A stretch of 64,000 bases of DNA from Pelagerythrobacter marensis (GCF_001028625.1 NZ_CP011805.1:1736001-1800000); one strand, 5' to 3'. Shown: positions 46,149 through 55,316, numbered from the stretch's first letter. The notes: generated by a model from the letters alone, not told the origin. Translations and numbers: made by a program.

Positions 46149-47795
46149 TCAGAAGGCCTTCCACACGCGGAACTGGATGCGCAGCGCGCTGTCGAAATCG
46201 GTCAGCGTTCCGCCTTCCTCCAGGAAAGGCCGGGCCACCGTGACCGCACCGTTGAGACCGTGAACCGCGCTGACGTTCACTCCGCCGCCCACGCTGGCGA
46301 GGGCGCCGTTGATTTCCTGAACGCTCAGCGGATCGTAGATTCTGATGAACCCGCCATCGGCGAACCCGAACAGGCGCAGTTCGCGCAGGAACGAGCCGGT
46401 GCCGGCAAAGTTGGGGGAGTGAACTTCGAACTGGCCGGAAAGGCCGTCATCGCCGATCTTGTAGCTTTCGTAGTATCCACGAACGCTGTCGAAGCCGCCG
46501 ATGGAAAACTGCTCGTTCGAAATCAGCGGCTCGCCGGCATATTGCCAGGCGAAACCACCGCCCACGCGCCAGTCGCCAGGCAGCTTGCGGATGTAGGAAA
46601 GGTCCCCGCGCAGGGCCAGCCAGTTGGCGTTGGCATTGTATCGCTTCAGCCCGAATTCGATATCGTCGGCAGCAAGGCCGCGAAGCCCGAACGCGACGCC
46701 CAGCCCCAGGTCGAAGTCGTAAGCCGCCCTGCGCTCCGAAACGTCGTAGCGCAGCATCAACGGCACATAATCGATCGGGGTGTAGGACGGGTTGTCGTCC
46801 GACAGCAGGCTCTCGGTGAACTTCTTGTAGTCCAGCCCGGCGGTAAATTGATGCACGGTCGGCGCCGCCGGATCGCCCGCGACGGCGGAATAGATCGCCC
46901 GCAGTCCGACAATGTCGCCGCTGCCCAGCACGTTGATGCCGCCCAGGGCCGCGACATCGCTGTCCGTGTGCACGCCATAAGCCACCAGGGTCAGCGGGGT
47001 GCCTTTGATCGGGGCAGCGTAAGACGCGGAAACGGCCCACGATTCCTCGGGCGCCTCCGGACTGAACTGCCCCTGGATCGACAGGCTGTGATCGGCCTGG
47101 AACAGATTGCCGTAAGTCGCCGATGCCGACACCTTCAGGCGTTCGGTGCTGGAACTCGCGCGGTCGTTCAGTTCGATCGAACCATGCAGCGGCAGGCTGT
47201 CTTCGACCGTCAGATCGATATCCACCGTCCCCGGTTCCAGCCCGGCCCGCACCGTTGGCGACACCATCCGGTCGCGCGAGCGGTTGACGCCTGCCAGCTC
47301 CTGCGACAGCTCGTTGTAGTTGGGGACCTCGCCTTCCTTCACCGAAGGCATGCGCGCGCGGATATCGTCGGGCGAATAGTATGTCGCGCCTTCGACACGC
47401 AGGCGGCCCACGCGCATCTCGACCACTTCCAGCCTGATATTGCCATTGGCCACCTGCTGTTCGGGGATAATGACGTTGACCGTCTCGTATCCCTTCGCGT
47501 GGAACGCGTTCATCAAGGCTTCGCGCGCCGCATCGACGTCCGCCAGTGGGCGTGCAGGGCCGAGGTAGGGCTGCAGCGCTCGCTGAACTTCGACTGTGGA
47601 AAGCAGAGTGTTTCCACTGACTGCATAATTAAGGATGTCCACGCGGCGCGCGGCCGGATCGGGGGATGCCGTCTGTTCGCGTGCGGCGGGTTCTGCCGTT
47701 TCGACCGGCTCCGGCGTGTCCTGCGCATGAAGGACAGGCACAAACGAAACTGACAGCGCCGCTGCGCTTGCGCAGCAGGCCAGGCGCAACTGCAT
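46149..47795 (-). CDS. TpsB outer-membrane transporter (ShlB/FhaC/HecB family)
   Basis: A 548-residue Omp85-superfamily transporter that translocates the TpsA exoprotein. A signal peptide (LACCASAAALSVSFVPVLHA) is followed by POTRA domains from about residue 55 (VDILNYAVSGNTLLSTVEVQ) to 210. A 16-strand barrel follows, with the hallmark VRGY in GFDSVRGYYES, and the protein ends in Phe. The start at 47795 fits the signal peptide; a longer in-frame extension upstream would bury it. The partner is the tpsA product encoded three genes downstream. Confidence 0.92.
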   Translation of the reverse strand: MQLRLACCASAAALSVSFVPVLHAQDTPEPVETAEPAAREQTASPDPAARRVDILNYAVSGNTLLSTVEVQRALQPYLGPARPLADVDAAREALMNAFHAKGYETVNVIIPEQQVANGNIRLEVVEMRVGRLRVEGATYYSPDDIRARMPSVKEGEVPNYNELSQELAGVNRSRDRMVSPTVRAGLEPGTVDIDLTVEDSLPLHGSIELNDRASSSTERLKVSASATYGNLFQADHSLSIQGQFSPEAPEESWAVSASYAAPIKGTPLTLVAYGVHTDSDVAALGGINVLGSGDIVGLRAIYSAVAGDPAAPTVHQFTAGLDYKKFTESLLSDDNPSYTPIDYVPLMLRYDVSERRAAYDFDLGLGVAFGLRGLAADDIEFGLKRYNANANWLALRGDLSYIRKLPGDWRVGGGFAWQYAGEPLISNEQFSIGGFDSVRGYYESYKIGDDGLSGQFEVHSPNFAGTGSFLRELRLFGFADGGFIRIYDPLSVQEINGALASVGGGVNVSAVHGLNGAVTVARPFLEEGGTLTDFDSALRIQFRVWKAF

Positions 47796-47899
47796 TGCGT
47801 ACTCCGTATATCTGGTTCGGTGGCGCGATCGGCCGGGAAGCCGATCAAGGATGGTCGCTGCGTGTTCGCGGCGAATGGAAGCCGGGTGCGATCCACGCA

Positions 47900-48625
47900 T
47901 CACAGACGCCTCATGTCGATAGTTGCGAAGGTTTGGGCCGAGGTGTTTGCAGGCCTTGCGGTTCCCAGCCTTGGCATATTCTGGAGGACGTCCTGGACGG
48001 CCTTGTCGAGGTCTGGGTTTCCGGTTGAGGATCGCAGGGTTGCTCTGGAGAAGCGGCCGTCGGCTGTGATTGTGACCTCGACCCGGAGCGAGCCTCTGGC
48101 AGCGCGGGTTCGCGGGTCGCGTTGCAGCGCGCGGCGGATATGGCTTTCGACATAGCCGCCCCAGTCGCCGCCTCCTCCGCCGCCGCCGGAGCCGCGTCCG
48201 AACAGTCCGCCGCCACCGCCCGCCGCGAGGCGGAAGTTGTCGGATCCGGCATCCGCGGGCCGGTCGAGCCCGGCCAGCTGATTGGCATCGCTTGGCTCGC
48301 TCGGGCTATCCTGCGGCTGGTCGACCGGTTCCTCGTTCGGCGTCTCGCTGGGCGGCTCCTCGCTCGGCTCCAGGATATCCTCTTCTTCCTCCATGATCGG
48401 ATCTTCCATCTCCGGCTCCGGCGGTGGCGGAGGCTGGAGCATCTCGATCTCGGTCACGAACCGCTCGGTCTGCGGCGGCCCGCCATCGCGCGGCCACAAC
48501 AGCCAGGCGAACAGTCCCGCGAGTGCGAGCAGTATGCCGCCGATCAGCAGATACGACCTTGCGGACATGCGCTGATCGTCGCCGCCTGTCGGCTCGTGAC
48601 GCTGCGAACCGGCACCGGGCTTCAT
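47900..48625 (-). CDS. tonB: TonB-like energy transducer
   Basis: A 241-residue protein with one N-terminal transmembrane helix (YLLIGGILLALAGLFAWLLW). A Pro/Glu-rich linker (ML then a run of Pro, PEMEDPIMEEEEDILEPSEE) and a Gly-rich region follow. The C-terminal TonB domain starts around YVESHIRRALQRDPRTR. The linker is more acidic than the usual Pro/Lys TonB spacer. The ATG at 48625 overlaps the exbD stop (ATGA). It lies in the tps operon, which implies a dedicated energy system. Confidence 0.88.
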   Translation of the reverse strand: MKPGAGSQRHEPTGGDDQRMSARSYLLIGGILLALAGLFAWLLWPRDGGPPQTERFVTEIEMLQPPPPPEPEMEDPIMEEEEDILEPSEEPPSETPNEEPVDQPQDSPSEPSDANQLAGLDRPADAGSDNFRLAAGGGGGLFGRGSGGGGGGGDWGGYVESHIRRALQRDPRTRAARGSLRVEVTITADGRFSRATLRSSTGNPDLDKAVQDVLQNMPRLGTARPANTSAQTFATIDMRRL

Positions 48626-49029
48626 GACGGCCGCACCCGTTCGCTGACGAGGCCGAGCTGGTCGATGCCCACGCGGTTGCACACGTCGAGCACTTCCATG
48701 ATCCGGCCATACTGGGTGACCCGGTCGCCCTTCACGACCACCGGGAACTCCTCGGTCGTCGCCTTGAAGGTGCGCAGCTGCGTCTCAAGCTCGTCGATCG
48801 TCACCGCGAAAGTATCGAGGTAGATCTGCCCGCTCTCGTCGATCGTGATCGCCTTGGTCGTCGGCTTGGCCAGGCTCACCGACGAACTGGCCTTGGGCAC
48901 GTTGACCTTGATCCCCTGCACCGCTGCCGTGGTCAGCAGGATGAAGATGATCAGCAGCACCAGGGTGAGATCGACCATCGGTGTGACGTTGATCTCGTCG
49001 TAAGGCTTGCGCTTTTTCTGAACCTGCAT
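48622..49029 (-). CDS. exbD: ExbD-family proton channel subunit
   Basis: A 135-residue protein with the ExbD N-terminal signature INVTPMVDLTLVLLIIFILL, in which Asp of MVDL is the proton-carrying residue. A periplasmic domain (residues about 45-130) follows. It works with ExbB and TonB to use the proton motive force. The stop overlaps the tonB start by four bases. Confidence 0.93.
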   Translation of the reverse strand: MQVQKKRKPYDEINVTPMVDLTLVLLIIFILLTTAAVQGIKVNVPKASSSVSLAKPTTKAITIDESGQIYLDTFAVTIDELETQLRTFKATTEEFPVVVKGDRVTQYGRIMEVLDVCNRVGIDQLGLVSERVRPS

Positions 49030-49056
49030 TGCTCGTCTCCCCGTTCGACCCTGCGC

Positions 49057-50859
49057 TCAGCCCGCCGCCTGTGCGGCAGCGGATGGGCGGTAAGTCTCGG
49101 CGAGACGCTTCTCGAGCTCGTCGACGAAAACCTGATTGTCGATCTCGACCTTCTCGACGCGGCTCAGCAGCCAGTTGTATCCGAACAGCGCCGGGATCGC
49201 GACGGCAAGGCCCGCCACCGTCGCCAGCAGAGCCGCGGCAATGCCCGGCGCGATCGCGTTGATGTTGACCTCGCCCGCCGCGGCAACCCCGGCAAAGGTG
49301 ATCATCACCCCGATCACCGTGCCTAGCAGCCCCAGGAACGGACCGCCCGAGATCGCGATCGTCAGCAGCACCATGCGCGCATTGAGCTTCTGCCCTTCGC
49401 GCGCCATCTGCGCATCCATCGCCGCCCGGATCGCCGCCACCGACTGCGGGGCCAGTGCGAACTGGTCGCGTGCCGACCGGCGCCCTTCATCCAGGCGCTG
49501 GCGCGTCTCCTCGCGCCCGACGGAGAACAGCTGCCCCAGGGTCGAGGCCGGTGCCCATTGCAGGCGATCCGATCCGACCAGGCCATCGTGCAGCCCGGCT
49601 TCCCCCGAAGCATTGCGGAACGCTTCGCGGAACGCGGCATTGGCCCGCTCCACTCGCGACAGAAGGCCCGCCTTGCTCACCATCACCGCAATCGCAATGG
49701 CCAGCATCACGAGCAGGATCACGATCACGATCCAGGCATCGACCGTCAGCGCACCGAACAGCACCGACAGGTAGTTGTGACCACCCGCCGCATCGCCCGC
49801 TTCCTGCGCTTCCCCGCTGGTCTGAACCACTGTGGCATCGCGCCCCTGCGAAGCCGCCGCAAAGGCAACAAAGTCCGCCGAACGTGCCGTGTTGGCCTGC
49901 CACAGCTCGTCAAGATCGCCGGCAAACGAGGGAAGCTGCCCGTTCGCGCCGACCAGCGCCATGCCGCCGAGCGCCGGAAGATCGGCCGCAACCTGTGCTG
50001 CCTGCTGTCCGCCGACATATAGCGTGACCACGCCGTCCCCGGCACTGACCGCCAGATGCGCCCATTCGCCCGGCGCCAGCGCCGCATCGGCCGCCGCCTC
50101 GCGCACAGTGCCCGAACCATCGATCACCTGAACGTAAGGGGCATTGCCGCGCAGGCCGATCGACAGCCGCTCCGCACCCGCAGGCCCCTGCGCGCCATAC
50201 TTGGTGAAGATCGCCGCTTCGCCCACCTGTTGTTCTGCAGGACGGACCCATGCCGACACGCTTGCTTCGCCCCCGGCGGCAATGGTCAGCGACTGGCTCG
50301 GCGCAATCTGCATCCGGCTGCTGCCGGTCAGACGGGCGCCGCCCGCCACGAGACCTTCGGGCACCAGTTCGCCCACGAAGTCGGCAATCGCATTGTTGTT
50401 CGCGGTCGCATCGCGCGGGGCCGAACCCTCGGCAAAATGAACCACCAGCGACTGCTCGCCATCGTAAGTGTCCGCCGGCGTCCCTACAGCCGGAGCATCC
50501 GCATTGCCGTAATAGACATAGATCTGCTGCTGCGCGGCGCCCACCGAAGGCAGCTCGACCCAGGCCAAAGCCACTTCCGCCTGCCGGTTGAAACTCTCCA
50601 GATGCGCGTCGAGCGGCGTCCCGTCCGCCGTGACGAAGCGAAGATCCGACCCGTCAGCCGCAACCTGCGAAAAATCGAAATTGCCCGCGTGAAGCCGAAC
50701 CAGAACAGGCGCATTGCCAACAGCACCGCCAACAACATCACCAGCAGAAACCGAAATCGACCGACGCTCACCCCAGTCAGAATCCCACCATTCCTGCGCC
50801 AGGGCCGGCCCCGGCAAAAGCAGCGCCAAAAAGCCCAAACCTGTCAAGAATCTCTTCAT
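49057..50859 (-). CDS. exbB: ExbB/MotA/TolQ proton channel fused to a DUF2341/LamG-like periplasmic domain
   Basis: A 600-residue fusion. A signal peptide (FLTGLGFLALLLPGPALA) is followed by a DUF2341-like domain (EWWDSDWGERRSISV, residues 22-125) and a concanavalin/LamG-like region (about 140-350). Then comes an ExbB module with three membrane helices at roughly 364-400, 470-505 and 520-555. Canonical ExbB has about 240 residues, so more than half of this protein is extra ectodomain. The ectodomain could bind a glycan or protein and gate the motor, but no ligand can be assigned. The ATG at 50859 is chosen because the signal peptide follows it directly. Confidence 0.9.
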   Translation of the reverse strand: MKRFLTGLGFLALLLPGPALAQEWWDSDWGERRSISVSAGDVVGGAVGNAPVLVRLHAGNFDFSQVAADGSDLRFVTADGTPLDAHLESFNRQAEVALAWVELPSVGAAQQQIYVYYGNADAPAVGTPADTYDGEQSLVVHFAEGSAPRDATANNNAIADFVGELVPEGLVAGGARLTGSSRMQIAPSQSLTIAAGGEASVSAWVRPAEQQVGEAAIFTKYGAQGPAGAERLSIGLRGNAPYVQVIDGSGTVREAAADAALAPGEWAHLAVSAGDGVVTLYVGGQQAAQVAADLPALGGMALVGANGQLPSFAGDLDELWQANTARSADFVAFAAASQGRDATVVQTSGEAQEAGDAAGGHNYLSVLFGALTVDAWIVIVILLVMLAIAIAVMVSKAGLLSRVERANAAFREAFRNASGEAGLHDGLVGSDRLQWAPASTLGQLFSVGREETRQRLDEGRRSARDQFALAPQSVAAIRAAMDAQMAREGQKLNARMVLLTIAISGGPFLGLLGTVIGVMITFAGVAAAGEVNINAIAPGIAAALLATVAGLAVAIPALFGYNWLLSRVEKVEIDNQVFVDELEKRLAETYRPSAAAQAAG

Positions 50860-51250
50860 AGTCCCCGCTCCGAAAAATCCGCCAAGCTCAAAAACGATAC
50901 GCCGACCCAGGCGTATTGGCGTCGTGAAATGACCCGCAAACAAAATGAATAATGCCGTATTTAAACGCCGAATTACTCTGCGCTTGAATACAACTTCAAA
51001 TATGTGAATTTGTTACAGTTACGTTACTGTGCTCACAGTCCGTCACCCACCCTCACTACTAACTTTAACTTTGCCGTCAGTATGTGAGACGAAGCAATTT
51101 GCGTAACCCATAACGTCGATCGCAAAAAAGTTGGTCGCTGCGCCCAGCCCGCCACCGCACGCGAACGGCCAGCGACCGGGCCTGCGCCTGAAGCGGGCGC
51201 CAACCTGCGGGAATTTCTCAGATTTTTTGATCGGAGCTGCGAACGAGGCG
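50860..51250. promoter_or_regulatory. AT-rich gap with overlapping palindromes between fecR and exbB
   Basis: This 391-base gap lies between the fecR stop and the exbB start. It holds an AT-rich stretch (about 50940-51090) unlike its surroundings. At 51015-51030 is ACAGTTACGTTACTGT, a near palindrome, and overlapping it at 51026-51039 is ACTGTG-CT-CACAGT, a perfect inverted repeat. These make a credible operator or sigma-dependent promoter zone for the exbB-to-tpsA genes. A small reading frame at 51043-51264 on the minus strand has no ribosome site and overlaps fecR, so I do not call it a gene. Confidence 0.55.
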
Positions 51251-52222
51251 CTATCTCTCGACAACCACCGTTTCGTCGCTCTTGCTGATTTTCAGCCCGT
51301 ACATGAGGCTGATCGTCCGGGCGAAGCTGGCGCTATCGCCAGTGCGGAACACCCCGCTGATGGGTAGCTTGCCGATGCCGGGATCGGCGAGGACGATCTG
51401 TGTCTCGCTATACCGGTTCATCTCGCGCACTGCTGTCCCCAGAGGTGTCTGGTCGAGCATCAGTTCGCCGTTGCGCCAGGCGGTTTCAACCTCGAGATCG
51501 GGACGGTCGAGGATCGGGCCGGGTTCGCTCGCACGCTCCCGGAACCGGTCCCCGGGCCGCAACCTGGCCAGCGCCTTCGCGCTGTCAGCGTCCCCCACTT
51601 CGACGCTTCCATGAAGGACCACGACATCCAGCCGTCTTTCGTCCCGACGCACGGAAAATGTCGTGCCGAGGACCTGCACATATCGGTCTGCCGTCCTGAC
51701 GATGAACGGGCGCGCGGGATCGGGGGCCACGTCGAACAGGGCCTCACCCTGTTCCAGAGAAATCTCGCGTCGACCATCGGACATGCGAACGGCGATCTGT
51801 GAAGAGGTGTTGAGCGTCACGCGCGAGCCATCGGCCAGCGAAACGACCCGCTGTTCGCCCACATCGGTGCCGTACTGCACCGGCCTGGCGAGCATCAGGA
51901 AGCCTATCATACAAGCGAGGACGAGGCTTGCCGCCATGGCGAATATCGGTGCGGGCCGCACCCAGCCCGGCTTCTCCGCGACGGCGAGTTCGCGATCGTC
52001 GATCGTTTCCTGGCCAGCCAGAACGTCGCCGAGATCGTCCCAGATCGCCTGGGTGCGTGTGTAGCCCTGGGCGTGGTCTTCCCCATCTGCCAGCCAACGG
52101 GCCAGACCGCGCAGATCGTCGGCAGACGAATCCGGCGCGAGGACGGTCCACAGCGCGGCCTGCGCACGAACCTTGCGGTGTGCACATCGTTCGTGACCAG
52201 GCGCAGACGAACCGTTCACCAT
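51251..52222 (-). CDS. FecR-family anti-sigma/signal transducer
   Basis: A 323-residue FecR-type protein. It has a cytoplasmic N-terminal region with a WLADGEDHAQGYTRTQAIW segment and one membrane helix (IFAMAASLVLACMIGFLMLA, about 93-112). The periplasmic FecR domain (VSLADGSRVTLNTSSQIAV) follows. A C-terminal STN-like module covers about residues 245-323. FecR relays a signal from an STN-bearing outer-membrane protein to a sigma factor. The start overlaps the sigma stop by seven bases. Confidence 0.9.
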   Translation of the reverse strand: MVNGSSAPGHERCAHRKVRAQAALWTVLAPDSSADDLRGLARWLADGEDHAQGYTRTQAIWDDLGDVLAGQETIDDRELAVAEKPGWVRPAPIFAMAASLVLACMIGFLMLARPVQYGTDVGEQRVVSLADGSRVTLNTSSQIAVRMSDGRREISLEQGEALFDVAPDPARPFIVRTADRYVQVLGTTFSVRRDERRLDVVVLHGSVEVGDADSAKALARLRPGDRFRERASEPGPILDRPDLEVETAWRNGELMLDQTPLGTAVREMNRYSETQIVLADPGIGKLPISGVFRTGDSASFARTISLMYGLKISKSDETVVVER

Positions 52223-52704
52223 CCCTCCATCCAGTCGGTGAGAAACAGCACGGCCTTCGCCAACCGCTTCTCTACCGTACTCACGCTACAACCATGTCGC
52301 GCGGCGATCTGAGCAATCGCCATTCCATCGACCCGGCGCGCACGCAGCATTGCGCGTGTCACCGGATCGAGCGCGGAAAAACCTTCCTCCAACCTGGATA
52401 GACGTTCGCGGGCGGCAAACACCTCATCTTGCAGCGGCGATTCGTCGGCGATCGACGCCAGATCCGGGCCATCCGTTTCAAGATGCTGATCCAGCCGTCG
52501 CCGCTTCCGCATCGCATCGATGGACAGGTTGATGACTGTGCGAACAAGAAAACCCTGTTCATTATCAACCTGTTTCGTCCGCCGATATCGCGCCAGCCGG
52601 TCGAACGCGTCCTGGATCAGATCTTCCGAATCGGTGCCGCGCACCCCCCGGCGGCGCAGGACATGCTTGAGATGCCGGATCGTGTCGGGGAGTGAATGGC
52701 CCAC
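52216..52704 (-). CDS. ECF sigma factor (FecI-like)
   Basis: About 162 residues with sigma region 2 (SEDLIQDAFDRLARYRRT, GFLVRTVINLSIDAMRKRRR) and region 4 (LDPVTRAMLRARRVDGMAIAQIAARHGCSVSTVEKRLAKA). It would direct RNA polymerase to the genes of this surface-signalling locus once released by FecR. The start is uncertain: the GTG at 52704 is used here, a GTG at 52716 is possible, and a TTG at 52746 extends the frame. The stop overlaps the fecR start. Confidence 0.85.
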   Translation of the reverse strand: MGHSLPDTIRHLKHVLRRRGVRGTDSEDLIQDAFDRLARYRRTKQVDNEQGFLVRTVINLSIDAMRKRRRLDQHLETDGPDLASIADESPLQDEVFAARERLSRLEEGFSALDPVTRAMLRARRVDGMAIAQIAARHGCSVSTVEKRLAKAVLFLTDWMEGW

Positions 52705-52787
52705 TGCGCGCCCCACTCGGGGCCGAATATTGCACTTTGATGTCAAACAGCGTCACAAGGCCGAGATTGCGGGCGCTATGTGGGCAA

Positions 52788-53111
52788 TCAACGGCCCGCC
52801 TCAGCCCATGCCGCCATTGCCTCCAGCACGGGACGGAGGCTGCGCCCCTTTTCCGTTAGCGAATAATCCACCCGCGGCGGAATTTCGCCGTAATCGCGGC
52901 GTGAGAGCAGGCCGTCGCTCTCCATTTCCTTCAGGGTTTTCGACAGCGTGCGGTGCGTTACCCCGCCCAGCCGGCGTTGCAATGCATTGAAGCGCAGCGG
53001 CCCGTCCATCAGCCAGTAAATGACCATCGGCCGCCACTTGCCCGAAAGGAATTCCAGCGTCCGCTCTGCCGGGCAATGCCAGCCGTCGTGCGGCGATTCA
53101 TCGTGTGCCAT
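52788..53111 (-). CDS. HxlR-family transcriptional regulator
   Basis: A 107-residue winged-helix protein of the HxlR type (CPAERTLEFLSGKWRPMVIYWLMDGPLRFNALQRRLGGVTHRTLSKTLKEME). Cys13 near the N-terminus is at the position used by redox-sensing members of the family, but sensing is inference. It is divergent from the pirin gene. Confidence 0.9.
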   Translation of the reverse strand: MAHDESPHDGWHCPAERTLEFLSGKWRPMVIYWLMDGPLRFNALQRRLGGVTHRTLSKTLKEMESDGLLSRRDYGEIPPRVDYSLTEKGRSLRPVLEAMAAWAEAGR

Positions 53112-53230
53112 TACAGTATCCGATAGGACCGTACTTGTTGAAATGCTCCCTCAGATCTATGTCACCTTCGATACCAAGGCAATGCCCCGGGGCGGGGCAG
53201 ACGAATACGCCCCCTAGAAAGGTCCGCGAG

Positions 53231-54094
53231 ATGAAGACACTCGACACCATCCTGCGCAACGACAGCGCCCACTGGGTCGGCGACGGTTTTCCCGTGCGCT
53301 CGTTGTTCAGCTATCACGGCGACACTGACGCTATCAGTCCGTTTCTGCTGTTCGATTATGCCGGGCCGTGGAATTTCGATCCGGTCAAGGGCAACCCGCG
53401 CGGCGTGGGGCAGCATCCGCACAAGGGGTTCGAGACGGTCACCATCGTCTATGACGGCGAAGTCAGCCACCGCGATTCCACCGGCGGCGGCGGCACCATC
53501 GGCGCGGGTGAGGTGCAGTGGATGACGGCCGGTTCCGGCGTTTTGCACGAGGAGTTCCACTCCCCCGGCTATTCAAAGACGGGCGGGCCGTTCCGCATGG
53601 TGCAGCTGTGGGTCAACCTGCCTGCGCAGGACAAGCTGACACCGGCGCGGTATCAGGCGATCACGCGCGACATAATCCCCGAAGTCGCCTTCGACGGTGG
53701 CCGCGCGCGGATTATCGCCGGCGCGTTCGACGGGGCCAAAGGCCCTGCCGACACGTTCACGCCGATCAACCTGTGGGACGTACGGCTCGATGCCGGCGCT
53801 ACGGCCACCCTGCCCCTGCCCGATGGCCATACGTCGATGGTCGCGGTTCTTTCCGGCCACGTCACGATCGACGGGCAGAATGTCGGCGAAGCCGAGATCG
53901 CCCGCCTGTCGCGCGCCGGAGAAGGCGTGACCCTGACGGCCGACGGTGACAGCATGGTCCTGATCATGACGGGCGAGCCGATCGGCGAGCCGGTCGTCGG
54001 CCACGGCCCCTTCGTGATGAACACCGAAGGCGAAATCCGTGAAGCCATCGCGGATTTCAACGCTGGCAAGTTCGGCGCACTGGCGCCGGCCTGA
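53231..54094 (+). CDS. Pirin-family cupin protein
   Basis: A 287-residue pirin with the metal-binding histidines of the N-terminal cupin (QHPHKGFETVTIVYDGEVSHRD and HEEFH). Pirins are metal-dependent oxygenases (quercetinase-type) or redox cofactors. The ATG at 53231 follows an AAAGG site; longer reading upstream is untranslated leader. It is divergent from HxlR, an arrangement often seen for redox- or aldehyde-responsive genes. Confidence 0.9.
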   Translation: MKTLDTILRNDSAHWVGDGFPVRSLFSYHGDTDAISPFLLFDYAGPWNFDPVKGNPRGVGQHPHKGFETVTIVYDGEVSHRDSTGGGGTIGAGEVQWMTAGSGVLHEEFHSPGYSKTGGPFRMVQLWVNLPAQDKLTPARYQAITRDIIPEVAFDGGRARIIAGAFDGAKGPADTFTPINLWDVRLDAGATATLPLPDGHTSMVAVLSGHVTIDGQNVGEAEIARLSRAGEGVTLTADGDSMVLIMTGEPIGEPVVGHGPFVMNTEGEIREAIADFNAGKFGALAPA

Positions 54095-54100
54095 ACGACG

Positions 54101-54135
54101 CGCTGCCCGGAATGGAGTGATCCTTCCGGGCAGCG
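54101..54135. terminator. Strong bidirectional hairpin between pirin and PHP genes
   Basis: Perfect 12-base stem CGCTGCCCGGAA / TTCCGGGCAGCG with an 11-base loop, lying between convergent stops at 54094 and 54147. There is no long T-run, but the stem strength and position support termination in both directions. Confidence 0.7.
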
Positions 54136-54146
54136 TATCGACGATC

Positions 54147-55316
54147 TTACTCGAACGGCAATGTCACCTGCGCTCTGTGCCGGCCATCGACGTGGGTGTT
54201 CAGTACGCGCGCCTTGAAGCCCAGGGCTTCATCGGGTTGTCGGAACATGACGACCGTCTTCGCGCTGTTTGCATCGACGGTGATGATATCCGGCTGATTG
54301 AAAGGCGTCAGTCGCGGGTCGATTTCCAGCGTGAACGGCATCGAACTGCCATTTTCGATCTTCACCGGATATTGCATGACATGCCATCCGCGCGACGGCG
54401 GCATCAGGGAAACGGTCAGCGCGCCTTCGATAATCCTGGTCACCGGCCCCGACCGGCCGATCAAGGTATTGCTATACAAGGCAACCGTCTGCCTCGCTTC
54501 CACCGCTTCTTTCATCGCAGTGTCGCCCAAGTCCTGAGCGAGGACCAGCGTAACGGTGCGGTGGCTGCCCTCCCTCCACCTGGCAGGGCCGTGGATATCG
54601 GACCCGCCGATAATGGCCAGATCGTACTTCATCGCCGTGTCTATCGCGTCGTAGAATATCCCGCCCCCATTGGCGACTTCGATCCCGCCGATGAGTTTCT
54701 TGTCGAGCATTTCGCGATGGATTTTCCGGGGGGCCATGCTCCCTGCATTCTGGCCTGGTGCGTAAGGATGATTCCAGAAGCAGAAGGCGCCCTGCCTGTT
54801 CGCTTCCGCCAACGAGTTCACCGTTTCGACATAGCTCGCAGCATCCGTATCTGTCAGGACGGCAGGATCGTCTTCGCGCTGGGGAACATGCAGCCGGTTG
54901 TTGTCGGTCGTGTAGATGCAGTTGAAATGGCCGAAACCCCGCGTGATTTCGGCTCCGCGAATGACATTCACCCGTTCCTGCCCGTCCCGAAGAACGCGTG
55001 ATTCCGAATAGTCCCTGGCAATCGCATGCGCCTGGTTCTTGTCGACCAGGCCATCGATCTTCGCCAGATACTTCTTCTGCACGGTCAGTTCGATATGTTC
55101 GGTCAGGGAGATAGCCGAGAGGCCTTCCGACATGGCCTCCGTCACTCGAATGTTCGGCCAAACCGTGCCGTCCGAAAATACCGTGTGGATGTGAAAATCC
55201 ACCGCCAGAACCTTGCGCCCATCGGGCGTGTCGGGGAAGCTGAACGTCTCGGCCACGGCTGGGTGAGCTGCACCGGCGAGAACGACGGCGCAAAGCACCG
55301 AACGCAAGAGCTTCAT
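54147..55316 (-). CDS. Exported PHP-domain metallophosphoesterase-like protein
   Basis: A 389-residue protein with a signal peptide (LLRSVLCAVVLAGAAHPAVA) followed by a PHP domain. Metal-ligand motifs DFHIHT, LTEHIE, NHPYAPG and SDIHG are all present. PHP proteins hydrolyse phosphoesters (histidinol phosphate, DNA, oligonucleotides), but an exported version is uncommon in general PHP groups and its substrate is unknown. It lies directly downstream of an STN-type TonB-dependent receptor in the same direction, so it may process the receptor's substrate. The start at 55316 has AAGGAAG five bases ahead. Confidence 0.85.
   Translation of the reverse strand: MKLLRSVLCAVVLAGAAHPAVAETFSFPDTPDGRKVLAVDFHIHTVFSDGTVWPNIRVTEAMSEGLSAISLTEHIELTVQKKYLAKIDGLVDKNQAHAIARDYSESRVLRDGQERVNVIRGAEITRGFGHFNCIYTTDNNRLHVPQREDDPAVLTDTDAASYVETVNSLAEANRQGAFCFWNHPYAPGQNAGSMAPRKIHREMLDKKLIGGIEVANGGGIFYDAIDTAMKYDLAIIGGSDIHGPARWREGSHRTVTLVLAQDLGDTAMKEAVEARQTVALYSNTLIGRSGPVTRIIEGALTVSLMPPSRGWHVMQYPVKIENGSSMPFTLEIDPRLTPFNQPDIITVDANSAKTVVMFRQPDEALGFKARVLNTHVDGRHRAQVTLPFE

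Noticed and set aside
51043..51264. 73-residue minus-strand reading frame in the fecR-exbB gap
   Set aside because: It overlaps the fecR 3' end, has no ribosome site and covers the AT-rich palindrome region.
52741..52746. TTGACA on the minus strand as the sigma gene -35 box, versus TTG as its start codon
   Set aside because: No -10 box at proper spacing was found, and no ribosome site precedes the TTG, so neither use is supported.
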